From contig NZ_ATUS01000001.1 in the NCBI RefSeq assembly GCF_000420325.1, forward strand, positions 2,236,463 to 2,300,462: DNA of 64,000 nt. The letters run 5' to 3'. Every line of letters starts with the position of its first letter. Positions within the stretch are counted from its first letter, which is position 1. Origin of the DNA: Spongiibacter tropicus DSM 19543 (GTDB lineage Bacteria > Pseudomonadota > Gammaproteobacteria > Pseudomonadales > Spongiibacteraceae). The position numbers were made by a program, and so were the translations under genes. The notes beneath the pieces are model-generated. The model searched no databases. It was not told the DNA's origin and was given only the letters and a program-made list of their open reading frames with translations. This document shows positions 54,152-63,247 of the stretch, in pieces.

Positions 54152-54227
54152 GTCGGTTCGAGCTCTCTTGGAATATGGGGGAAACAGGGTCGCGTATTAT
54201 CGCTGTTCCGGCGGCAGTCTGCCACCG

Positions 54228-56396
54228 TCAGAACAGTTCGATGGGATCCACGTCTACCGACCAGCGCAGCGAGCGCTGGCCCAGCGCTTCGGCTACCGTG
54301 CAGGCGTGCTGTAACTGGCGGTGCAGTTGTCCCCGCTGCTCGGCCTGTAAGATCAGCGAGGCGCGGTAGCGGCCGGCGCGACGAGTCATGGGTGCCGGCA
54401 GCGGGCCGATCAGCTGCCAGCCGGGTTCCGGCGGCGACAGTGCTCCGCGCAGTTGTTGCAGGAACTGCTCCGCGTCGTGCAAATGGGGCGCGTCGCAGCG
54501 AATCACCGCACCGAAACTGAAGGGCGGCAGTTCCAGCAAGCGTCTCTCGGCGAGCTGTGTTGCCGCAAAGGCGCGATAGCCCTGCTGGCTCAGGCTCTGC
54601 AATACCGGATGAGCAGGGCAGTGGGTTTGCAGCAGGACTTCGCCGGGGCGGTCGGCCCGCCCGGCCCGGCCCGCGACCTGTAACAGCAGTTGCGCACTGT
54701 TTTCGATGGCCCGGTAGTCGCTGCTGAACAGTCCCGCATCCATGTCGATAATGCCCACCAGCGTGACTGCCGGAAAATGATGGCCTTTGGCAAGCATCTG
54801 AGTGCCCACCAAAATGCAGGGTTCACCGGCATTCACTTCTTCCACCAGGTCTGCCATGGCGCCGCGATTGGCCGTGGTGTCGCGATCGATGCGCAATACC
54901 GGCTGAGAGAAGCGTTTTTGCAAAAATAATTCCAGCCGCTCAGTACCCGGTCCGTCGTAAATCCATTGACTATTGCCGCAGTCCGGGCAGCTATCGGGCA
55001 TCGCGCGCACCGCTTCGCAGTGGTGGCAGCGCAACTGGCGCCGACGATAGTGCACGGTCATGCGTGCATCGCAGGCGGTGCAGTCGGCAATCCAGCCGCA
55101 GCAGTGACATTGCAGCGTGGGAGCGAAGCCGCGGCGATTGAGGAACAGCAGTACCTGATTGCCCGCCGCAAGGGTCTGCTCGCAGGCGTGGAGCAGAGCA
55201 TCGCTAAGCCCTTCATGCAGCGGCTGTTGGCGGATATCCAGCAGCCGAATCGGTGCCTGTTGGGCGTTGCCGGCGCGCTGGGTCAGGCGCAGGAGTTGGT
55301 ATCGCCCCTGGTCGGCATTGTGCAGGCTGTCGAAACTGGGGGTGGCGCTGCCCAGAATGACCGGGCATTGGTGGTCGGCGGCACGTTTTACCGCAATGTC
55401 GCGGGCACTGTAGCGCCAGCCGTCCTGCTGTTTATAGGAGCTGTCGTGTTCCTCGTCGACGATTACCAGTCCCAGCCTTGGCAGTTCGGCAAAAATCGCC
55501 GAGCGGGTGCCCAGCACAATGTCGCAATCGCCGCGACGGGCGGCCTGCCAGTGGCGCAGCCGATCGCCGTCGCTCATCCCCGAATGCATGGCAACGACCC
55601 GGCCGGGGAAACGGCACTCGAAGCGCCGCAAGGTTTGCGGAGTAAGCCCAATTTCCGGTACCAGTACCAGGCACTGCTGACCCCGTGCCAGCGTGGCGGC
55701 GATGGCTTGAAGGTAGACCTCGGTCTTGCCGCTGCCGGTTATACCGTCCAGCAAGAAGCGGCTGAACTGGTCTTGCTGGTCACGAATACTGGCGAGGGCG
55801 TCGCGCTGTTCCTCGTTGAGTGTTGGTGGCTGTTCCGGGTTGGCCGGCGATGGGTTTGCGGCGGCGACCAGTAAGCCCTGCTCCCGAAGTGCGCGAAAAA
55901 CCGCGTCGCTGAAACCCTGCTCGCGAATGTCGTCCCGGCTCAGGACCGGCTGTTCGATAAAGGCAGTGAAGAGGGCGCGCTGCTTTGCAGCGCGGGAGGG
56001 GATGTGTTCGAGTTCGGCACCGTCGGCCAATTGCCAGTGCTGTGGCTTGGCGTCGGCGGGCGGCGTGTTTCGGCGCAGGGCTACGGGCAGCATCTGATGC
56101 AGGCAATCGCCGATGGGGTGGTGATAGTAGCGCGCCGCCCAGCGTCCCAGTGCCAGCAGCTCTGCCGACAGGCTGGGACTGTCGTCCAGCACCTCGCTGA
56201 CAGCACGGAGCTTGGCGGTATCTACCTGGCTGCCCTCGCTTTCGCCCAGGACCACGCCCACAAGCTCGCGACGACCAAACGGTAGCCGTACTCGCAGTCC
56301 GGGTTGCGGCGCGCAGCCCAATGTGTCGGGCCACAGATAATCGAAATGGCGGCGCAGAGGGCAGGGGATGGCGATGGAAACCAGCGTGTCGGCCAT
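54228..56396 (-). CDS. priA: Primosomal helicase PriA
   Basis: 722 residues from ATG 56396. N-terminal DNA-binding domain (1-190: ADTLVSIAIPCPLRRHFDY), Walker A GITGSGKTEVYLQ near 215, Walker B VIVDEEHDSSYK, zinc-binding Cys pairs C-H-C-C, C-T-A-C, C-H-H-C and C-P-D-C (about 430-470), and helicase motif VAGRAGRA. It restarts collapsed replication forks. Its stop lies 76 bases before the argS start, so argS may be downstream in the same unit. Confidence 0.95.
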   Translation of the reverse strand: MADTLVSIAIPCPLRRHFDYLWPDTLGCAPQPGLRVRLPFGRRELVGVVLGESEGSQVDTAKLRAVSEVLDDSPSLSAELLALGRWAARYYHHPIGDCLHQMLPVALRRNTPPADAKPQHWQLADGAELEHIPSRAAKQRALFTAFIEQPVLSRDDIREQGFSDAVFRALREQGLLVAAANPSPANPEQPPTLNEEQRDALASIRDQQDQFSRFLLDGITGSGKTEVYLQAIAATLARGQQCLVLVPEIGLTPQTLRRFECRFPGRVVAMHSGMSDGDRLRHWQAARRGDCDIVLGTRSAIFAELPRLGLVIVDEEHDSSYKQQDGWRYSARDIAVKRAADHQCPVILGSATPSFDSLHNADQGRYQLLRLTQRAGNAQQAPIRLLDIRQQPLHEGLSDALLHACEQTLAAGNQVLLFLNRRGFAPTLQCHCCGWIADCTACDARMTVHYRRRQLRCHHCEAVRAMPDSCPDCGNSQWIYDGPGTERLELFLQKRFSQPVLRIDRDTTANRGAMADLVEEVNAGEPCILVGTQMLAKGHHFPAVTLVGIIDMDAGLFSSDYRAIENSAQLLLQVAGRAGRADRPGEVLLQTHCPAHPVLQSLSQQGYRAFAATQLAERRLLELPPFSFGAVIRCDAPHLHDAEQFLQQLRGALSPPEPGWQLIGPLPAPMTRRAGRYRASLILQAEQRGQLHRQLQHACTVAEALGQRSLRWSVDVDPIELF

Positions 56397-56478
56397 GGTT
56401 CTCTGAAGGCAAAAGCGCCAGTGTATAAGAATTGCGACGGTGTGGGGGCGGTAATTTCGCCGCAATGCCCGGCGGTGC

Positions 56479-56506
56479 TTGCTTATGCGCCCAGTTCTGC
56501 TAATAT
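56479..56506 (+). promoter_or_regulatory. Sigma-70 promoter of rpmE
   Basis: TTGCTT (56479-56484) and TAATAT (56501-56506) with 16 bases between. The start of transcription would lie near 56513, giving a leader of about 128 bases before rpmE. Confidence 0.55.
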
Positions 56507-56512
56507 GCGCGG

Positions 56513-56640
56513 CCTGTTTTTCGGTGGTTTTTTGTTCAGTTGTGCGATGCCAATAGGGGCGCGTATGACAACCACCCAGCATCAGCCCAGCGCGGTGCCC
56601 GGCAAGAGATCGGGTGGCGGCGCCTGAAGAGGATTCATTG
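56513..56640 (+). promoter_or_regulatory. Possible ribosomal protein L31 leader
   Basis: The 5' leader contains complementary CCACCC (near 56573) and GGGTGG (near 56612) flanking GC-rich nested repeats, so it can fold. L31 leader RNAs are known for gammaproteobacteria and repress rpmE when L31 is in excess (established knowledge). I cannot verify the conserved motif here, so this is a possibility. Confidence 0.33.
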
Positions 56641-56859
56641 ATGAAAGCCGATATCCATCCGAAGTACGAAGACATCAACGTGACTTGCAGCTGTGGTAAC
56701 AGCTTCCAGACACGTTCCACCCTGGCCGAAGACCTGCACGTTGACGTGTGTTCAGCCTGCCACCCGTTCTACACCGGCAAGCAAAAAATGCTGGATACCG
56801 GCGGCCGTGTTGATCGTTTCCGCAAGCGTTTTGGCAATCGCGGTGGCGTTAAAAGCTAA
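56641..56859 (+). CDS. rpmE: Ribosomal protein L31 (zinc type)
   Basis: 72 residues from ATG 56641 with AGAGGA upstream. Start [20 protein letters not shown] and the later [14 protein letters not shown] contain the four Cys/His zinc ligands, so this is the C+ RpmE that carries zinc; under zinc starvation many bacteria switch to a zinc-free copy, not seen in this window. The end VDRFRKRFG is standard. A terminator follows and overlaps the next gene. Confidence 0.96.
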   Translation: MKADIHPKYEDINVTCSCGNSFQTRSTLAEDLHVDVCSACHPFYTGKQKMLDTGGRVDRFRKRFGNRGGVKS

Positions 56860-56928
56860 GCGCTTGAGTCGCTTGCCCGGATTGGGTAAGCCGACAGTGG
56901 CAGTGCCAGCTACAACGCCAGCCACAAA

Positions 56929-56962
56929 AAAAATGCCCGGGCCTTTGCGTCCGGGCATTTTT
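56929..56962 (+). terminator. Rho-independent terminator after rpmE, overlapping the nuclease start
   Basis: A 12-bp stem (56929-56940 with 56951-56962, AAAAATGCCCGG pairing with CCGGGCATTTTT) with a 10-base loop, ending in T-run. The stem contains the ATG of the nuclease gene at 56933. Confidence 0.85.
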
Positions 56963-57736
56963 GTATTGGGCCTGCTGTTCACGGGTGGGCTGGCTGCCGA
57001 CTGCAAACCGCTCGGCGACGTGCGGAGTGTGGGGCTGGCTGCGGTGACGGACGGTGACAGCCTGCGTCTCAGCAATGGTCAGCGTGTGCGGCTGCTGGGT
57101 ATCAACGCCCCGGAGCTGGGGCGGGACGGTCGCCCCGCCGAGCCATTGGCTGAAGAAGCCAGGCAGGCGTTGCAGGCGCAGTTGAAGGACCGGGAGGCCG
57201 TTTACTTGCAGGCCTATGGTCACGACCGTTATGGCCGTGTGCTCGCCGAAGTTTTTACCCGGCAGGATGGCGGCCATGTGGGAGAGACCTTGCTGAGCAA
57301 AGGTCTGGCGCGTGCGGTTGTGGTGCCGCCCCGCTGGCGGTCAGACGACTGCCTGTGGCGTGCCGAGGAAACGGCCAGAGAGCAGTCGCGGGGACTCTGG
57401 AGTACACCGCCGCTGCCATCGCGGGCAGCCACGGCAAAGGACCAGGGCTTTGTGGTGATGACGGGGAGAGTCGAGTCCGTGTCGCACAGCCGTCACGCAG
57501 TATGGGTAGATTTAGATGGCGATGTGGTCATCAAAATTGCCGAGTCGGACTGGCCGTATTTCGGCAATGAGGATTGGCAGCAGTGGCCTGGCCGAGAGGT
57601 AGAGCTTCGGGGCTGGCTGCGCAGCCGTCGGGCCAAGCCGGGGTTTGCATCGCTGAAGATGGATCTGCGCCATCCGGCGATGATGCGCTGGATGCCCCGT
57701 TTGAGCGAGGACGGGCGAAGTAAATACTCTCGCTGA
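56933..57736 (+). CDS. Thermonuclease family (SNase-like) exported nuclease
   Basis: 267 residues from ATG 56933. A signal peptide follows (GIFVLGLLFTGGLAADC, cleavage near LAA-D). The SNase domain (about 38-165) has VTDGDSLRL, RVRLLGINAPELGRDG, YGHDRYGRVLAEVF and KGLARAVVV, with the Arg/Glu set of staphylococcal-type nucleases; an OB-like C-terminal domain follows. The ATG lies inside the rpmE terminator stem and has no ribosome site; an in-frame GTG at 56897 or 56903 would lengthen the n-region and is an alternative. In pseudomonads a nuclease gene also lies between rpmE and the malic enzyme. Confidence 0.82.
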   Translation: MPGPLRPGIFVLGLLFTGGLAADCKPLGDVRSVGLAAVTDGDSLRLSNGQRVRLLGINAPELGRDGRPAEPLAEEARQALQAQLKDREAVYLQAYGHDRYGRVLAEVFTRQDGGHVGETLLSKGLARAVVVPPRWRSDDCLWRAEETAREQSRGLWSTPPLPSRAATAKDQGFVVMTGRVESVSHSRHAVWVDLDGDVVIKIAESDWPYFGNEDWQQWPGREVELRGWLRSRRAKPGFASLKMDLRHPAMMRWMPRLSEDGRSKYSR

Positions 57737-57773
57737 ATAGACTGAACTTGCAGGCTTTGTCGGGGCGTCCGGC

Positions 57774-57802
57774 TTGTGAGTACAGGGAGTTTTCTATATG
57801 AT
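57774..57802 (+). promoter_or_regulatory. Sigma-70 promoter of the malic enzyme gene
   Basis: TTGTGA (57774-57779) and TATGAT (57797-57802) with 17 bases between; start of transcription near 57809, about 70 bases before the ATG. Confidence 0.52.
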
Positions 57803-57881
57803 TTCTCGCCTTCGAGAGCGCAGCACAACAACAGAAAAGCGTTCCGCCCCCCCTTTTTAAGCACAAACCGAGAGCATGACG

Positions 57882-59129
57882 ATGTCTAAAGATGTTAAGC
57901 AGGCGGCTCTGGATTATCACTCGATTCCAACGCCAGGCAAGATCGGCATCAGCCTGACGAAGCCCGCCGAAACCCAATACGACCTGTCGCTGGCCTACAG
58001 CCCGGGCGTTGCGGAGCCGGTGCGCGAGATCGCTAAAGACCCACTCAACGCCTACAAGTACACCAGCAAGGGCAATCTGGTCGCGGTCATCTCCAATGGC
58101 AGTGCCATTCTCGGTTTGGGTGATCTTGGCCCGGCAGCGAGCAAGCCGGTAATGGAAGGCAAGGCGCTGCTGTTCAAGCGTTTCGCTGATATCGACTCCA
58201 TCGACATCGAAGTGGATGCAGAAGATCCGCAGGCGTTTATTGACACCGTGCGCCGTATTGCCGACACCTTCGGCGGTATTAATCTTGAAGATATCAAGGC
58301 GCCCGAGTGCTTTGAAATTGAGCGGATTCTGATCGAGCAGTGCAATATCCCCGTCTTCCACGACGACCAGCACGGCACGGCTATCGTGACCGCAGCGGGT
58401 ATGCTGAACGCACTGGAAATTCAGGGTAAATCCATCGAGACAGCTCGCATTGTTTGTCTGGGTGCCGGTTCGGCGGCCATCGCCTGTATGCGTCTGCTAG
58501 TGAGCCTGGGGGCGAACAAGGCCAATCTGTTTATGCTCGACCGTCGGGGTGTGATTACTCCGGGGCGTGAAGGCTTGAACGAGTACAAGGAAGAGTTTGC
58601 CAACGGCAGCGGCCCGACCACCCTGGAAGAAGCTATTCTGGACGCCGATGTCTTTGTCGGCCTGTCTGGCGCAGACTTGCTGAGCGAAGCAAATCTTCGG
58701 GCGATGGCGCCAAACCCCATCGTGTTTGCCTGCTCAAACCCGGATCCGGAGATCAAGCCGGAGCTGGCAAAAGCCGTACGCGACGATCTGATTATGGCAA
58801 CGGGCCGTTCCGACTACCCCAATCAGGTCAACAATGTATTGGGCTTCCCGTTTATTTTCCGTGGTGCATTGGATGTGCGTGCCACCGAGATTAACGAAGC
58901 AATGAAAGTGGCGGCGGTGCACGCCATTCGCGAACTGGCGAAAGAAGATGTTCCGCAGGTCGTTGTGGACGCCTGTAACTGTGGTGAACTGAGCTTCGGC
59001 CCCGAATACATTATTCCTAAACCTGTAGATCGCCGTCTGCTGGGACAGGTGGCCGCTGCGGTTGCCCGCGCTGCTGTTGACAGCGGTGTGGCATTGTTGC
59101 CGTATCCGGAGCACTACCCGCTGAGCTAA
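57882..59129 (+). CDS. Malic enzyme, short form (MaeB-type core)
   Basis: 415 residues from ATG 57882, which has GAGAG 7 bases upstream; an ATG six bases earlier is too close. Malic domain (LAYSPGVAEPVREIA, ISNGSAILGLGDLG), NAD(P) domain (VCLGAGSAAIACMRLL), catalytic FHDDQHGTA and the ending AVDSGVALLPYPEHY. It decarboxylates malate to pyruvate and reduces NAD(P). E. coli MaeB has an extra phosphotransacetylase-like domain (759 residues); this copy lacks it, as in many pseudomonad relatives. Closed by a bidirectional terminator. Confidence 0.92.
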   Translation: MSKDVKQAALDYHSIPTPGKIGISLTKPAETQYDLSLAYSPGVAEPVREIAKDPLNAYKYTSKGNLVAVISNGSAILGLGDLGPAASKPVMEGKALLFKRFADIDSIDIEVDAEDPQAFIDTVRRIADTFGGINLEDIKAPECFEIERILIEQCNIPVFHDDQHGTAIVTAAGMLNALEIQGKSIETARIVCLGAGSAAIACMRLLVSLGANKANLFMLDRRGVITPGREGLNEYKEEFANGSGPTTLEEAILDADVFVGLSGADLLSEANLRAMAPNPIVFACSNPDPEIKPELAKAVRDDLIMATGRSDYPNQVNNVLGFPFIFRGALDVRATEINEAMKVAAVHAIRELAKEDVPQVVVDACNCGELSFGPEYIIPKPVDRRLLGQVAAAVARAAVDSGVALLPYPEHYPLS

Positions 59130-59148
59130 TCTTCAGTGAGTAGATGTT

Positions 59149-59175
59149 AAAAAGCCGCGCAATTGCGCGGCTTTT
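59149..59175. terminator. Bidirectional terminator between malic enzyme and KstD-like gene
   Basis: An A-tract, GCCGCGCAATTGCGCGGC stem with almost no loop, then a T-tract. It can stop transcription from both sides. Confidence 0.85.
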
Positions 59176-59204
59176 TCGTTTTAGGGGACGGGGTTTCGCC
59201 GGTC

Positions 59205-60812
59205 TTAGCCGCTAAGCTGCCGGCCGGCAATATAGGCAAAGGTCAGCGCCGGGCCAAGGGTGCCGCCACCGCCGCCGTAGAGTGCGCCGGGTGAGCCGAC
59301 GCCGGTCGTATTGCCCGAGGCGTACAGCCCGGCAATGGGCTGGTCGAAAACATCCAGAACCTCCGCCTTGCCGTTCACTTTCAAGCCCCCGCAGGTGCCG
59401 ATATCGGCCGGTGAAACCTCTGCACCATAGAACGGGCCTTTGCTGAGAGGGCCCAGTGTACTGCGCGGATCACCGGAGCCGTAGGTATCGTAAGCGCTTT
59501 CGCCGCGATGGAAATCCGGGTCTTTGCCCTCGGCGGCAAAGCGGTTAAAGCGTTCGACCGTCGCCGTCAGGCCACCGGCATCTATACCCAGCTTGTCAGC
59601 CAGTGCCTCAAGCGTATCCGCTTGCTGAACCCAATCCGGCAGGGCCTCGTCAGCAGTGCGTCCGGCGAGTGGATAGTGTTCGCGATAGCCCTGGTCAAAC
59701 AGTTGGAACGCAGGCAAGTTGCGGTAGCCCAGGTCGCCCCAGTTTTCCCAATCGTGATAGCTGCGCCATGTGGCGTCGTAGTCGGCGGCTTCATTGCAGA
59801 AGCGCTGACCGTGACGGTTGACCACAATGCAGCCGGCGTTACGCCGCTCGATCTGGGCTGACAGGGAAATGCCGCCGCGGCTCTGGCCATTGGCCTCGGC
59901 GTCGCCCTTGTACACACTCAACCCCCAGGCTTCATTCATGTTGCTGAGTGCTGCGCCCAGTGCCATACCCATACGGATGCCGTCACCGGTATTGGTTTCG
60001 GTGCCGAGTGTGTAGGGTGAGGGGCCGCGCAGGAAGTGTTTTTTCATTTCCCAGTTGCGTTCGAAGCCACCGCTGGCCATTAGCACGGCCTCCCTGGCGC
60101 GCACTTTCTGTGGGCGACCGTCGCGGCGAATACTGACGCCGGTAACCCGGCGTTGACCCTCTTCCTGCTGTACGCTGTGCAGCGCCTCGGCGGGGCAGTC
60201 GGTGAGCAGGGTCGCGCCGGCGGCGATCGCGGCCTGCAGCATATCGCCGACCAAAATGCCTCCTGCCAACGCGACTTGCGGCTGGACCGGTTCCACGGAG
60301 CGACCTTTGCGCAGCGCGCCGGGCCACTCGGGGTGGTAGTCGGCGACGTCGCCCATCAGCTTCGAGACCCGAAAGGTCATGGCGGTGTTGGCTTCCAGGT
60401 AGTCCAGCATGTCTGGGCCGTTATCAATGAAAGCATCGATCAGTTCGTCGCTGGACTGCCCCTGGCTGAGTTTTTCAATGTAGCGCCGCGCGGCGTCGCG
60501 GTTATCGCGAAGTCCCTCGCGTTGCATCACGCGGTTATTGGGGATCCACAGTACGCCGCCGGAGACGATACTGTTTCCGCCGGGGGCGCTGTTTTTTTCC
60601 ACAATCAGTACGCGTTTGCCGGCCTTGGCCGCCATCAGCGCGGCCAGCAGACCGGTGCCCGAGCCGATGACAATTACATCGTACTCGTCGTCCCAGTGCT
60701 CGTCGGAAGGAACCTTGCTGGCCGCCAGCGCCGGAGCACCGCTGGCAGCGGCGAGGCCGCCGAGCAGGCTGCCTTTCAGCAGACTGCGTCGTTTCAGTTC
60801 TTTGCTATCCAT
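59205..60812 (-). CDS. FAD-dependent oxidoreductase, 3-ketosteroid-dehydrogenase-like, Tat-exported
   Basis: 535 residues. A twin-arginine-type signal is present (KRRSLLKGSLLGGLAAASG). FAD motif VIVIGSGTGLLAALMAAKAGK and the fumarate-reductase/KstD-like features GGNSIVSGGVLWIP, PADIGTCGGLKVNG and the FAD-binding end GALYGGGGGTLGPALTFAYIAG follow. Cofactor loading before Tat export fits. Its substrate could be a steroid or another cyclic enone; a fumarate-type role is an alternative. It lies 14 bases after the TonB receptor gene in one unit. Confidence 0.78.
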   Translation of the reverse strand: MDSKELKRRSLLKGSLLGGLAAASGAPALAASKVPSDEHWDDEYDVIVIGSGTGLLAALMAAKAGKRVLIVEKNSAPGGNSIVSGGVLWIPNNRVMQREGLRDNRDAARRYIEKLSQGQSSDELIDAFIDNGPDMLDYLEANTAMTFRVSKLMGDVADYHPEWPGALRKGRSVEPVQPQVALAGGILVGDMLQAAIAAGATLLTDCPAEALHSVQQEEGQRRVTGVSIRRDGRPQKVRAREAVLMASGGFERNWEMKKHFLRGPSPYTLGTETNTGDGIRMGMALGAALSNMNEAWGLSVYKGDAEANGQSRGGISLSAQIERRNAGCIVVNRHGQRFCNEAADYDATWRSYHDWENWGDLGYRNLPAFQLFDQGYREHYPLAGRTADEALPDWVQQADTLEALADKLGIDAGGLTATVERFNRFAAEGKDPDFHRGESAYDTYGSGDPRSTLGPLSKGPFYGAEVSPADIGTCGGLKVNGKAEVLDVFDQPIAGLYASGNTTGVGSPGALYGGGGGTLGPALTFAYIAGRQLSG

Positions 60813-60826
60813 ATTGTTGGCGCCCC

Positions 60827-63028
60827 TTAAAATTCGTAGATGATGTCCAGTCCAAAGCTACGGGGTTCATTGTAGGCAATGGTGGAGCCGGCGCCCGCCG
60901 TGAAGCGGTGGCTGACATAGTCCTTGTCCTGAATGTTTTTACCCCAGAGGGCCAGTCGCAGCTCGCCGGTTTTTACGGCTGCGGCGGTCAGCGTGAGCCG
61001 GGCATTAAGCAGGCCGTAGCTGTCGATTTCCCAAAGTGCTTTCTGCTGCGCGCTGGCACCGGTGCCGGCGGTGGCATAGTGGCTGTCCTGCCAGCTATAG
61101 CTCAGGTTCAGCCAGAAATCCCCCAGCGAGCTTTCGCCAAACTGGTAATCGAGGCTGGCGGTGTAGGCATTTTCCGGCGCATAGGGCAGCACAAACTGCT
61201 CGGAAATATCCTGGCCACTGACCGGATGGTTAACCTCATCAATGCTCCAGTCGAGGTAGGCGTAGTCCAGCGAGACAGATAGCTGCGCGGTAAGCTGGGC
61301 GAGAATATCCAGCTCCAGGCCGCTGACCTCGGCGGTGCCTGCATTGTAGGTATTCACTACCGCAATTTGCGCCGGGTCCGGTGAGAGGTCGAGCTGCATT
61401 TCTTCGTAGTCAGAGCTGAATGCCGCCACGTTGACGCGCAGGCGGCGATCCAGCCAGTAGGACTTCAGTCCCAGTTCGTAGGAGGTGATTTCCTCGGGGT
61501 TATAGTCGATGGTGAAGTCGCCGCTGGACTCGGCAAAACCGCCGGATTTGTAAGCGGTAACGACTTTGGCGTAGACGCTGGCATCATCGGTTAACTGGTA
61601 ATTGGCGGACAGCATCGGGTCGGTGCTGCTGTAAGAAACGGCGTTGCGGGTGCCGTTTTCAATCGGGACTACCGTGTTGAAATTGAGAATGGTGGCCTGA
61701 TAGTCGCGGATACCGTCGCGCTCATCCTCGGTGTAGCGCAGACCTGCGGTCAGCGTGAGCCGGTCTTCCAGAATCATGGGTGTGTAGCTGACCTGGCTGT
61801 ACACCGCCTGGGAGTTGGTGTCGGCGTTCACGTAGCGGTCGTACAGCATGTCGTGAGGTGCGGGAAAGTTGTTGCCGGGGTCGAAATCGTCCTGCAAGTC
61901 CTGCAGCCAGATACGCTGGCGGTGGTTGGCTTTTTCTTCGAAGTAGTACACGCCCGCGACATATTCCAGGCGAGCATCCAGGGCCGAGCCGACGATCTGG
62001 AATTCCTGCGACCACTGGTGGCTGTCGATAGAGTCATCGGTTTCGTAGTAGCCGACAACGAAGGCGGCGTTCAGATAGTCCTGGAAATAGCGGGTATCCA
62101 GCTCCCGGTAACCGGAGATCGACTTCACAGAGACATTCTCGCTCAGGTCCCAGCTCAGGGTCAGTGAGTGGCCGTTGAAGTCGGTGGTGCTGGTGGGCAG
62201 GTTCGCCCGGCGCGGTGTTTTGGTGTGAGGGCTGGTGGGGTAGTTCGGGCCTGCCAGCAGGTCGTTCTGGTAATAAATGGGGGTATCTTCCGAATCGCCT
62301 ATTTCAAACGCATAGTCGGCACTCAGCGTGTCGCTGATATCCCAGCGCAGGGCGAGGCGAGCCCCCTGTTGATCCTGTTCACCATAGTCATTGCCGCCCC
62401 GGTTGCGGACGTAGCCGTCCTTGCTGCTGCGCACATAGGACAGTTTGGCGGACACATCGCCCACCGCGGGAAGGTCGATCGTGGTCAGGCTGCGCAGACG
62501 CCCCTGGTTGCCGATGGTGAGCTGTTCTTTGAAGGCGAATTCCCCGCTGGGTTTGCGGGTGTGAATATTGATGGCGCCGCCCGTGGTGTTGCGTCCGTAT
62601 AGCGTACCCTGGGGGCCGCGCAGCACTTCGATACGCTCAATGTCTGCGAGATCCATGCTCGAGGACTGCGGGCGCGCCATGTAAACACCGTCGATGTACA
62701 TACCGATAGCGCCTTCCTTGGTGATCTGGCCGACGTCGTTTGCGCCTTGGCCGCGCATGAACAGAATCAGCGCGCCACTGGAGGAGGGGTAGGGGGCAAA
62801 GGTCAGCGCGGGAACGGTGGTGGCCAGTCCGCTGATATCGTTGGCGCCCTTCATTTCCAGTGCGTCGCTGCCATAGGCGTTGATGGCAATCGGAATTTCC
62901 TGGGCCGATTCACTGCGCTTTTGTGCGGTGACGACGACTTCTTCAATCTGTGCCGTCGCGGCCAGTGTGGTGGTGGCTGGGCTGAGTAACAGTCCCAATG
63001 TCAGCATGCGGTAGGGGTGCTTCGTCAT
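60827..63028 (-). CDS. TonB-dependent receptor
   Basis: 733 residues from ATG 63028. Signal peptide ending TTLAATA, TonB box-like EEVVVTAQKR (residues 30-40), plug domain with LRGPQGTLYGRNTTGGAINI, a 22-strand barrel (about 170-733) and the terminal aromatic-aliphatic end GLDIIYEF. It is of the marine type with the plug motif Q-G-T-L-Y-G-R-N-T-T-G-G-A. It would import a large hydrophobic or chelated substrate at the expense of TonB energy. It is co-directional with the KstD-like gene and divergent from a TetR gene. Confidence 0.92.
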   Translation of the reverse strand: MTKHPYRMLTLGLLLSPATTTLAATAQIEEVVVTAQKRSESAQEIPIAINAYGSDALEMKGANDISGLATTVPALTFAPYPSSSGALILFMRGQGANDVGQITKEGAIGMYIDGVYMARPQSSSMDLADIERIEVLRGPQGTLYGRNTTGGAINIHTRKPSGEFAFKEQLTIGNQGRLRSLTTIDLPAVGDVSAKLSYVRSSKDGYVRNRGGNDYGEQDQQGARLALRWDISDTLSADYAFEIGDSEDTPIYYQNDLLAGPNYPTSPHTKTPRRANLPTSTTDFNGHSLTLSWDLSENVSVKSISGYRELDTRYFQDYLNAAFVVGYYETDDSIDSHQWSQEFQIVGSALDARLEYVAGVYYFEEKANHRQRIWLQDLQDDFDPGNNFPAPHDMLYDRYVNADTNSQAVYSQVSYTPMILEDRLTLTAGLRYTEDERDGIRDYQATILNFNTVVPIENGTRNAVSYSSTDPMLSANYQLTDDASVYAKVVTAYKSGGFAESSGDFTIDYNPEEITSYELGLKSYWLDRRLRVNVAAFSSDYEEMQLDLSPDPAQIAVVNTYNAGTAEVSGLELDILAQLTAQLSVSLDYAYLDWSIDEVNHPVSGQDISEQFVLPYAPENAYTASLDYQFGESSLGDFWLNLSYSWQDSHYATAGTGASAQQKALWEIDSYGLLNARLTLTAAAVKTGELRLALWGKNIQDKDYVSHRFTAGAGSTIAYNEPRSFGLDIIYEF

Positions 63029-63131
63029 TTTTCTTATCTCTCTATGGCGCCAGTCAGTGCTTGCCACGCCCGTGGCGCCAGTATCGGGCATTGGCAAACC
63101 TCGTTAAGCAGAGCCAGCATAAGCGAGCTTG

Positions 63132-63153
63132 TTACATAATACAATATGTGTAA
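63132..63153. promoter_or_regulatory. Candidate TetR operator
   Basis: A 22-bp imperfect palindrome with outer arms TTACA and TGTAA and inner symmetric positions, located in the 219-base gap between the TonB receptor gene and the TetR gene. An overlapping GTTACAT/ATGTAAC pair extends to about 63161. This is the natural place for the TetR to bind. Confidence 0.55.
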
Positions 63154-63247
63154 CATGTAACTAACGTTATTGATATTCTGCATCAGCTGATGTTTGAGAA
63201 ATACTGCGGGGGCTGCTAATTTGCGCGGTCTTCTAGGGGAGAGAAAT

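Noticed and set aside
53300-54520. 406-residue open reading opposite argS and the end of priA
   Set aside because: Antisense shadow across two housekeeping genes and the gap between them; no recognisable domain.
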